This document shows, one piece after another, positions 1 to 4,771 of a DNA stretch of 7,482 nucleotides. A program made the translations under genes and the position numbers. The notes under the pieces were generated by a model, which saw only the letters and a program-made list of their open reading frames with translations, was not told where the DNA came from and did no database searches. The stretch is from Oscillospiraceae bacterium (GTDB taxonomy: Bacteria > Bacillota > Clostridia > Oscillospirales > Ruminococcaceae): NCBI GenBank assembly GCA_003516865.1, contig DPBR01000041.1, forward strand, positions 2,564 to 10,045. Reading direction: 5' to 3'. Every line of letters starts with the position of its first letter. The first letter of the stretch is position 1.

Positions 1-486
1 TATGCGATCTACGGCACACCGGCAGAGAGCCTGTGCGGACTTCAGGTCGAGCAGTTCCGCAAGAAATACGGCATTGTCGAGAACGTTTCCGACAGGGAAT
101 ATGTTTCAAATTCGTTCCACTGCCACGTTTCGGAGGACATTACTCCTATCCGCAAGCAGGACAGGGAGGAGCGCTTCTGGAACTTGTTCAACGGCGGAAA
201 AATTCAATATGTGCGCTATCCTATCGACTACAACAAGGGCGCTGTGAAATCGCTTGTCAGAAGGGCTATGCAAAAGGGATTTTACGAAGGCGTGAACCTT
301 TCGCTTGCTTATTGCGACGATTGCGGCTATCAGCAGCTTGAAATGGACGTCTGCCCGAAATGCGGCTCGAAGAACCTGACCAAAATTGACCGAATGAACG
401 GATATCTGAGCTATTCGAGGGTTAAGGGCGATACGAGGCTTAATGCGGCGAAAATGGCTGAAATTGCCGACAGAAAGAGTATGTGA
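1..486 (+). CDS. nrdD: Anaerobic ribonucleoside-triphosphate reductase (class III), C-terminal fragment
   Basis: This is the last 161 residues of an oxygen-sensitive glycyl-radical enzyme that reduces ribonucleoside triphosphates to dNTPs. The gene enters the window already in frame, so the start and the catalytic barrel are missing; NrdD proteins are usually around 700 residues or more, so roughly a fifth is seen. Directly visible are a four-cysteine zinc site (CDDCG and CPKCG, fragment residues C105, C108, C118, C121) and the glycyl-radical loop RMNGYL, in which G134 is the predicted radical glycine. The tail ending in AEIADRKSM is typical of the Firmicutes form. It is followed at once by nrdG, whose product creates the radical on this glycine, so the two are almost certainly one operon. 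The identification is firm; only the partial extent limits it. Confidence 0.96.
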   Translation, partial: YAIYGTPAESLCGLQVEQFRKKYGIVENVSDREYVSNSFHCHVSEDITPIRKQDREERFWNLFNGGKIQYVRYPIDYNKGAVKSLVRRAMQKGFYEGVNLSLAYCDDCGYQQLEMDVCPKCGSKNLTKIDRMNGYLSYSRVKGDTRLNAAKMAEIADRKSM

Positions 487-488
487 TT

Positions 489-980
489 ATGCGGTATCAT
501 AATATTACAACCGATGATATGCTCAACGGCGACGGGCTGAGAACCGTACTTTGGGTTGCGGGGTGCAGTCATCGCTGCGAGGGCTGCCACAATCCGATAA
601 CGTGGGATATCGACGGCGGTCTGCCCTTTGACGAGAACGCCGAAAACGAGCTTTTCGAGAAGCTGAAGCCCGATTATATCAGCGGGATTACGTTCAGCGG
701 CGGCGACCCGCTTCACCCGAAAAACCGCGATGAAATCACGCGTCTTGCGAAAAAAACGCGAGCGCTTTTCCCGAAAAAGACCGTCTGGCTTTATACGGGA
801 TATTCATTTGACGAGATAAAGGAACTTGAGGTAATGCAGTATCTTGACGTTCTAGTTGACGGCGAGTTCAAAAAGGAGCTGCACGACGATAAGCTTCACT
901 GGAAGGGAAGCGCAAATCAGCGCGTTATAGAAGTTCCCGAAACGCTCAAAGTTGGAAGAATTGTGCTTTTTGATGATTAA
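489..980 (+). CDS. nrdG: Anaerobic ribonucleoside-triphosphate reductase activating protein (radical SAM)
   Basis: NrdG is the radical-SAM activase that uses a [4Fe-4S] cluster and S-adenosylmethionine to abstract hydrogen from the C-terminal glycine of NrdD. The 163-residue protein has the cluster motif CSHRCEGC (C26, C30, C33) inside the family signature MLNGDGLRTVLWVAGC, then HNP, and the SAM-binding GGDP-type motif FSGGDPL at about 69-75. The length is normal for the family. Two starts are possible: GTG at 483, overlapping the nrdD stop, or ATG at 489, just 2 bp after it. I chose ATG 489 because the purine-rich AAAGAG at 474-479 is about 9 nt upstream of it but only 3 nt from the GTG, and because the resulting N-terminus (MRYHNITTDDML) matches the usual family start. 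It is translationally coupled to nrdD, and no terminator is visible between it and the next promoter. Confidence 0.95.
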   Translation: MRYHNITTDDMLNGDGLRTVLWVAGCSHRCEGCHNPITWDIDGGLPFDENAENELFEKLKPDYISGITFSGGDPLHPKNRDEITRLAKKTRALFPKKTVWLYTGYSFDEIKELEVMQYLDVLVDGEFKKELHDDKLHWKGSANQRVIEVPETLKVGRIVLFDD

Positions 981-995
981 TTGCTCAAAAATGTA

Positions 996-1023
996 TTGAC
1001 ATTTTTTTTAAATGTGATATAAT
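996..1023 (+). promoter_or_regulatory. Strong sigma-A-type promoter of the TetR-family gene
   Basis: A perfect -35 TTGACA (996-1001) and a perfect -10 TATAAT (1018-1023) are separated by 16 bp, with an extended -10 TG at 1015-1016. Transcription would start near 1030, about 40 nt before the gene. It lies in the gap after nrdG and points at the TetR gene. Confidence 0.9.
999..1015. promoter_or_regulatory. Candidate operator: dyad inside the TetR promoter spacer
   Basis: The bases between and overlapping the promoter elements form a perfect inverted repeat, ACATTT (999-1004) and AAATGT (1010-1015), separated by five Ts. A repressor dimer bound here would cover the -35/-10 spacer and block RNA polymerase. 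TetR-family proteins commonly bind such dyads in their own promoters, so autoregulation by the adjacent gene is the natural reading. The region is very A/T-rich, so a six-base dyad by chance is not excluded. Confidence 0.45.
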
Positions 1024-1070
1024 ATAAGAGTGATTTTGCACAGTTGGGGTTGAAAGGGGATTGAACAAAA

Positions 1071-1652
1071 ATGCCTGAAGAAAAGAAAAAGCACGACGCC
1101 GACAGAAGAGTTGTGCGTACAAAAAAAGCTATTAAAACGGCGCATCTGAGCCTTATGGAAGAAAAGGATATTTCCGATATAACCATAAGCGAGCTTACGA
1201 GAAAAGCGGGTATTAACCGCCGCACGTTTTACACGCATTACCGCAGCGTAAGCGAGATAATCGACGAGATTGAGAGCGATATGGTTTCGCTTCTGGGAGA
1301 AATTGTACTCAAAGTCGATGTGAACGATATCCGCCGGAGCATATCGAATATTTTCCTTGAGCTTAACGAGATGATTTCCGTTGATTTCGACTATTATTTT
1401 CACCGCGTGAGAATGGATATGCGCGGAGTGTTTATGACGCGGCTTAAAAAGATTTCGAGAGAACTTGCGGAGAGATTTCTGGAAGAAAACGCAAACTTAA
1501 AGCGTGAAACAGTGGAAACGATGGCGGAGTTTATTATAGGCGGGTTTTTCAACGTTTTTGTCGAGTGGAGAAGCCGCGGAGATATGTCCGCAGAAGAAGC
1601 TGCAAGGCTTGCGGGACTTATGGTTGAGGGCTGTGCAAACAGCGTTAAATAA
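1071..1652 (+). CDS. TetR/AcrR family transcriptional regulator
   Basis: This 193-residue protein has the TetR layout: a basic N-terminal extension (about 1-15), then a DNA-binding domain at about 16-62 with the helix-turn-helix core ISELTRKAGINRRTFYTHYRS (39-59), including the characteristic FYTHY. The rest is a helical ligand/dimerisation domain. The C-terminal half resembles the TetR_C_8 type common in Firmicutes, with conserved-looking FIIGGFFNVFVEW (about 154-166). The ATG start follows AAAGGGGA (1053-1060) with a 10-nt spacer. The gene stands alone: nrdG is upstream behind a separate promoter, and the downstream gene is convergent, so no target gene can be assigned from context. The ligand is unknown. 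The promoter carries a dyad that may be its own operator. Confidence 0.9.
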   Translation: MPEEKKKHDADRRVVRTKKAIKTAHLSLMEEKDISDITISELTRKAGINRRTFYTHYRSVSEIIDEIESDMVSLLGEIVLKVDVNDIRRSISNIFLELNEMISVDFDYYFHRVRMDMRGVFMTRLKKISRELAERFLEENANLKRETVETMAEFIIGGFFNVFVEWRSRGDMSAEEAARLAGLMVEGCANSVK

Positions 1653-1655
1653 CGA

Positions 1656-1681
1656 AAAGCGGGTGATAAATCGCCCGCTTT
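1656..1681. terminator. Bidirectional hairpin terminator between convergent genes
   Basis: AAAGCGGG (1656-1663) pairs perfectly with CCCGCTTT (1674-1681). Three further pairs (TGA with TCG, including one G-U) close a TAAA loop, giving an 11-bp stem. It begins 3 bp after the TetR stop and ends 3 bp before the stop codon of the convergent minus-strand gene. The tail is only moderately T-rich on each strand (CTTTAT on plus; TTTTCGTTATTT on minus). Confidence 0.75.
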
Positions 1682-1684
1682 GCT

Positions 1685-1981
1685 TTATAAATCCTGAAGG
1701 TCGGCTTCGGGAATATCGTTTTCAAGATTGTCGCGCGCGAGGTCTGTGTCAATGACGGGATAAACGTTTGAAATCGGCTTTTCCGTGCCTTCGGTAAGCG
1801 GCTTTGCGGCGCTTTCGGGAAGAACGGCGTTATGCCAGACTTTTTGCGCGGGCGGTTTGGTTCCCGCAATAATGGGGTTTGCGCGCTGCTTTGTGGTTTT
1901 TGCCTTGCCTTGAAGTTCGGGAACAGGCGTTCCGTCCTTTTGACCGTGAGTGTAATGACGCTTCATATCCTTTTTAGCCAA
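1685..1981 (-). CDS. Small hypothetical protein, Pro-rich with acidic C-terminus
   Basis: I do not recognise the 98-residue product. The start is decided by the ribosome binding site: on the minus strand AGGTGA (1992-1987) lies 5 nt before TTG 1981, giving MAKKDMKRHYTHGQ. A GTG at 1990 falls inside that binding site, and ATG 1966 is preceded too closely by AAGGA. The protein has a strongly basic, His-containing N-terminus (about 1-35), a proline-rich middle (TKPPAQKVWHNAVLPES, about 41-57) and an acidic end (DTDLARDNLENDIPEADLQDL). It has no cysteine, signal peptide or membrane segment, and the composition suggests a largely disordered soluble protein. It converges on the TetR gene, shares its terminator, and is divergent from the phosphofructokinase gene. 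Its well-placed ribosome binding site and clean termination argue that it is real. No function is assigned. Confidence 0.7.
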   Translation of the reverse strand: MAKKDMKRHYTHGQKDGTPVPELQGKAKTTKQRANPIIAGTKPPAQKVWHNAVLPESAAKPLTEGTEKPISNVYPVIDTDLARDNLENDIPEADLQDL

Positions 1982-2037
1982 GAAAATCACCTCGGTGTTA
2001 TTTTTTCGGAAAAAAACCGATTTATTCGCGAAAGCCC

Positions 2038-2066
2038 TTGAAATTAGACGGATAATATTGTATAAT
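2038..2066 (+). promoter_or_regulatory. Sigma-A-type promoter of the phosphofructokinase gene
   Basis: TTGAAA (2038-2043) and TATAAT (2061-2066) are separated by 17 bp. Transcription would start near 2073, leaving a leader of about 39 nt before the ATG. The -10 lies within GGATA...TATCC (2050-2070), a weak imperfect dyad. Confidence 0.85.
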
Positions 2067-2111
2067 ATCCTTATGTATGTAAAAGAAATTTACTCGTAAA
2101 AGGAGAAAAAT

Positions 2112-3338
2112 ATGCAGGTTGGAAAAATTATCGTCGGGCAGTCCGGAGGGCCGACTTCGGTTATAAATTCAAGTCTTGCCGGTGTGTTCAAGACGGCGAA
2201 AGATTTGGGTTGTCCCACAGTTTACGGTATGCGTAACGGAATAGAGGGACTTTTGCAGGAGAGAATAGTCGATTTGTCCGAACATATCAGAAGCGGGATT
2301 GACATTGAGCTTCTAAAGCGCACACCGTCGTCGTACCTCGGAACTTGCCGCTATAAAATGCCCGATTTTAACAAGGACGACGAGCCATACAGGAAGATTT
2401 TTTCCATTCTCAAAAAGATGGATATAAAGCATTTTCTGTACATAGGCGGAAACGATTCTATGGATACGATTGACAAGCTGTCGGCGTATTCAAAGGCGAT
2501 AAACAGCGATATCACTTTCGTCGGTATTCCCAAAACGATTGACAACGATCTTGTGATGACCGACCACACGCCCGGCTATGGAAGCGCGGCGAAGTATATT
2601 GCGGCGGCGGTTAAGGAGCTTATCTGCGACGCCAAAATTTACGAGCTTGAATCGGTGAATATTGTCGAGATTATGGGACGCGACGCGGGTTGGCTTACCT
2701 GCGCGGCGGCGCTCTCGCGTTCGGAGGACTGCGAGGGACCCGATATAATCTGCCTGCCGGAAACGGTTTTTGACTTTGACGGATTTATGAACAAAATAGC
2801 AGAAATACGCAAACAGAAAAAGGTAATCACAATTGCGGTTTCCGAGGGAATTAAGACCGCTGACGGAAAATACGTCTGCGAGGAAACAAATCATTCGCTC
2901 ACACAGGACGTTTTCGGTCACAAAATGCTCGGCGGCACGGCGCTTTATCTCTCCGACCTGATAGCGAGGGAGCTTGGCGTTAAATCGAGAGGAATTGTGT
3001 TCTCAACGCTTCAGAGATGCGCTTCGCACCTTGTTTCGCGGCGCGATATCACCGAGGCGTACACGGCGGGCGCAGAGGGCGTCAAGCGTTCGTTTGGCGG
3101 CGAAACGGGAACGATGATAACCTTTGAGAGAATTTCAGACGACCCCTATCTGCTCAAGACAGGCTCGTGCTCGGCTTCAGCTGTTGCGAACGCAGAAAAG
3201 AAAGTTCCGCTTGACTGGATAACAAACGATAATTATTACGTTTCCGAGAACTTTTTCACCTATGCGCGGCCGCTTATTATCGGAGAACTTACGCCGTTTA
3301 TGGTTGACGGACTTCCGCGCCACCTGTCGATAGACTGA
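2112..3338 (+). CDS. pfp: 6-phosphofructokinase, probably pyrophosphate-dependent (B2 type)
   Basis: This 408-residue enzyme phosphorylates fructose 6-phosphate to fructose 1,6-bisphosphate in cytoplasmic glycolysis. The whole fold is present. The phosphate-binding loop GQSGGPTSVINSS is at 9-21, and TPSSYLGTCRYKM at 71-83 is typical of the ~400-residue B2 PPi subfamily. GGNDSMDT is at 112-119, the catalytic PKTIDND at 140-146 (predicted base D144), MGRDAGWLT at 188-196, and LQRCASHLVSRRD at 300-312. Two positions known to separate donors favour pyrophosphate over ATP: an Asp in GGND (D115) where ATP enzymes have Gly, and Lys in PKTIDND (K141) where ATP enzymes have Gly. If PPi-dependent, the reaction is reversible and could also serve gluconeogenesis. 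AGGAG (2101-2105) is 6 nt before the ATG. It is monocistronic, with its own promoter and terminator. Donor preference is inferred, not shown. Confidence 0.93.
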   Translation: MQVGKIIVGQSGGPTSVINSSLAGVFKTAKDLGCPTVYGMRNGIEGLLQERIVDLSEHIRSGIDIELLKRTPSSYLGTCRYKMPDFNKDDEPYRKIFSILKKMDIKHFLYIGGNDSMDTIDKLSAYSKAINSDITFVGIPKTIDNDLVMTDHTPGYGSAAKYIAAAVKELICDAKIYELESVNIVEIMGRDAGWLTCAAALSRSEDCEGPDIICLPETVFDFDGFMNKIAEIRKQKKVITIAVSEGIKTADGKYVCEETNHSLTQDVFGHKMLGGTALYLSDLIARELGVKSRGIVFSTLQRCASHLVSRRDITEAYTAGAEGVKRSFGGETGTMITFERISDDPYLLKTGSCSASAVANAEKKVPLDWITNDNYYVSENFFTYARPLIIGELTPFMVDGLPRHLSID

Positions 3339-3351
3339 TTTTACAGAAAAT

Positions 3352-3390
3352 CAAATCCCGAATGAGCCTTTTGGTTAATTCGGGAATTTG
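3352..3390 (+). terminator. Hairpin terminator after the phosphofructokinase gene
   Basis: CCCGAATGAGCC (3357-3368) pairs with GGTTAATTCGGG (3373-3384) across a TTTT loop, with one mismatch and one G-U pair. Flanking CAAAT and ATTTG extend the stem past a bulged A, and ATTTGTTTG follows. A second small hairpin, GATTTT/AAAATC (3337-3352), overlaps the stop codon just upstream. Confidence 0.75.
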
Positions 3391-3405
3391 TTTGCGGAAA
3401 AATAC

Positions 3406-3434
3406 TTGAAATTGTGAACAGATTGTGATATAAT
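3406..3434 (+). promoter_or_regulatory. Sigma-A-type promoter of the sigma factor operon
   Basis: TTGAAA (3406-3411) and TATAAT (3429-3434) are separated by 17 bp, with an extended -10 TG at 3426-3427. The 16 bases TGTGATATAATATAAG (3424-3439) are identical to those of the TetR promoter (1013-1028). This is a housekeeping-type promoter; I see no typical ECF (AAC ... CGT) promoter upstream of the operon. Confidence 0.88.
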
Positions 3435-3467
3435 ATAAGGGAATTAAGAGTCAAAAGAGGTTTTGAT

Positions 3468-4013
3468 ATGATTTCCGCAGCGCTTGCTGTTCTTGAAACC
3501 GAGGAACAGCGAAATGAGTTATCCGATGTGTATCAGCAAAACGAGAACAGGTTTTTTTCAATCGCTTTTTCAAAGCTTCACAATAAACAAGACGCAGAAG
3601 AGGCTATTCAGGAAGCCTTTCTTGCAATCGCCAACAGTCCCGAATGTTTTTTTGAGTTACCTTTAGAAAAAAGAGCGTCGTACGTTAGCGTAATAGTAAG
3701 AAACCACTCCATAAAAATATGGAATATGAGGAATAAAATCGAGGAAAACGAGATTGAACTGAAGGGTGATATTCCCGATAAGAACATTTCGTTTGAAGAT
3801 AATATGTGCGCTGAATGTTCCTGTGAAGAAATATACCGGTTTATCGATACTCTTTCTGAAACGGCAAAAACGGCTTTATATTTTAGGTTATCACTTAATA
3901 TGAGTTATGAGGATATAGGAAATGAACTGGGAATAACGGAGGAGGCGGCTAAAAAACGAATTGTAAGAGCGGCCGGTAAGATAATGGAATTTATGGAGAG
4001 GAAAGGTAAATGA
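3468..4013 (+). CDS. ECF-like RNA polymerase sigma factor, sigma-70 family
   Basis: This 181-residue protein has the two-domain layout of extracytoplasmic-function sigma factors. Region 2 lies at about 22-85: the helix FFSIAFSKLHNKQDAEEAIQEAF (29-51) recognises core polymerase and the -10 element, followed by a basic stretch through about 90. An acidic linker runs from about 91 to 122 (EENEIELKGDIPDKNISFEDN). Region 4 lies at about 126-173, with the helix-turn-helix MSYEDIGNELGITEEAAKKRIVRA (145-168) for -35 recognition. The length is normal for a minimal ECF factor. AAAAGAGG (3453-3460) sits 7 nt before the ATG. Its stop overlaps the next start by ATGA, so the two are co-translated, the usual arrangement for a sigma factor and its regulator. 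The regulon cannot be read from this window. Confidence 0.92.
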   Translation: MISAALAVLETEEQRNELSDVYQQNENRFFSIAFSKLHNKQDAEEAIQEAFLAIANSPECFFELPLEKRASYVSVIVRNHSIKIWNMRNKIEENEIELKGDIPDKNISFEDNMCAECSCEEIYRFIDTLSETAKTALYFRLSLNMSYEDIGNELGITEEAAKKRIVRAAGKIMEFMERKGK

Positions 4014-4717
4014 ACGGGTGTTTTACGATTGAAGAACTGATTTCCGGATATTACGAGAGGGAGTTTTCGCAGGTCGAGAGCGCTTCTCCGCCGCATTTTT
4101 CCCGCAGGCATAAGCGCAGAATGAAAGAGATTTTATCCGTTAAAGCGGAAAATGAAGCGGGCGGTAAGACTTATGCGGGAAAAGTGTTCCGAAAGCCGAT
4201 GAGCATAAGAAAACGGATTATAATTGCCGCGGTTATTGTGATATTTATGGCAATTTTGACGGGCGCAGTCAGCGCGTTTGTTTCGGGAAATTTTGGCGCT
4301 ACGATTTCCGGCGACAGCGTTTATATTACCGTTAATCTTGACGATAGCTGTCCGAGAGTAATAGAAAACGTCTATTATCTTGCGGATTTGCCGGGAGGTT
4401 ACACCGAAAAGCGGAAAGTTCAGGGAGGAAAGTACAACAGAAACATTTCTTACTATGACGACGAGTATAATATGATTTCGCTTAGTCAGTTTACAAGAGA
4501 AAACTTTATTATGCGCTTTACCGTTGCGAAGGATATGATTGAAAAGACGAGCGTAAACGGTTCTGACGCGCTTTGCGCTGACTTAAATTCAAGCACTTGG
4601 CCACATTCGTTTGTTATCTGGGCAAACGACGGGTACATATTCGTCTTAATCGGGGAGAATATTCCGAGCGGTGAAATTGTGGAAATCGCCGAAGAATGTG
4701 TGCAAAGATGGGAATAA
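4010..4717 (+). CDS. Single-pass membrane protein, DUF4367-like; putative anti-sigma factor
   Basis: This 235-residue protein is co-translated with the sigma factor. A cytoplasmic N-terminal part (1-68) carries a basic segment, PPHFSRRHKRRMKEIL (27-42), of the sort seen in sigma-linked membrane proteins of Clostridia, and could hold the sigma factor at the membrane. One transmembrane helix lies at about 69-91, preceded by the positive RKR. The extracellular part (92-235) has features of DUF4367 (ADLPGGYTEKRK, about 125-136; WANDGYIFVLIGENIPSGEIVEIAEECV, about 204-231). There is no zinc anti-sigma motif (HxxxCxxC), so if it is an anti-sigma factor it is not the ZAS type. Translation is supported by GGAGAGG (3995-4001) 8 nt before the ATG. 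Membrane topology and co-expression are well supported; the anti-sigma role is inferred from position. Confidence 0.82.
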   Translation: MNGCFTIEELISGYYEREFSQVESASPPHFSRRHKRRMKEILSVKAENEAGGKTYAGKVFRKPMSIRKRIIIAAVIVIFMAILTGAVSAFVSGNFGATISGDSVYITVNLDDSCPRVIENVYYLADLPGGYTEKRKVQGGKYNRNISYYDDEYNMISLSQFTRENFIMRFTVAKDMIEKTSVNGSDALCADLNSSTWPHSFVIWANDGYIFVLIGENIPSGEIVEIAEECVQRWE

Positions 4718-4751
4718 AAACAGCCGACGGTGGAAAGCCGTCGGCGTTTTT
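4716..4751. terminator. Strong bidirectional intrinsic terminator
   Basis: GCCGACGG (4723-4730) and CCGTCGGC (4738-4745) form a perfect 8-bp GC-rich stem with a 7-nt loop. TTTTT (4747-4751) follows on the plus strand and AAAAA (4716-4720) precedes, which gives a T-run on the minus strand. It serves both the sigma operon and the convergent kinase gene, and the A-run overlaps the plus-strand stop codon. Confidence 0.93.
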
Positions 4752-4771
4752 GCGTTTTAAAGCGGCGCGGG

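Noticed and set aside
411..716. Minus-strand open frame of 101 codons across the nrdD/nrdG junction
   Set aside because: It is antisense to two firmly identified genes, has no ribosome binding site of note and shows no family features.
1031..1070. Leader of the TetR gene considered for a riboswitch
   Set aside because: About 40 nt is too short, and no stable stem beyond the ribosome binding site is seen.
1008..1403. Minus-strand open frame of 131 codons antisense to the TetR gene
   Set aside because: It is the shadow of a well-supported TetR reading frame and runs through that gene's promoter.
2006..2020. TCGG-A7-CCGA hairpin with adjacent T- and A-runs, considered as a terminator or riboswitch element
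   Set aside because: The stem is only 4 bp and the symmetry comes mostly from the homopolymer runs; there is no gene ending here that needs a terminator.
1832..2041. Plus-strand open frame of 69 codons opposite the small minus-strand gene
   Set aside because: It has no ribosome binding site, runs into the pfp promoter, and the opposite frame has a properly spaced AGGTGA and start.
2490..2921. Minus-strand open frame of 143 codons inside pfp
   Set aside because: It is fully antisense to conserved catalytic motifs of pfp and its translation resembles nothing recognisable.
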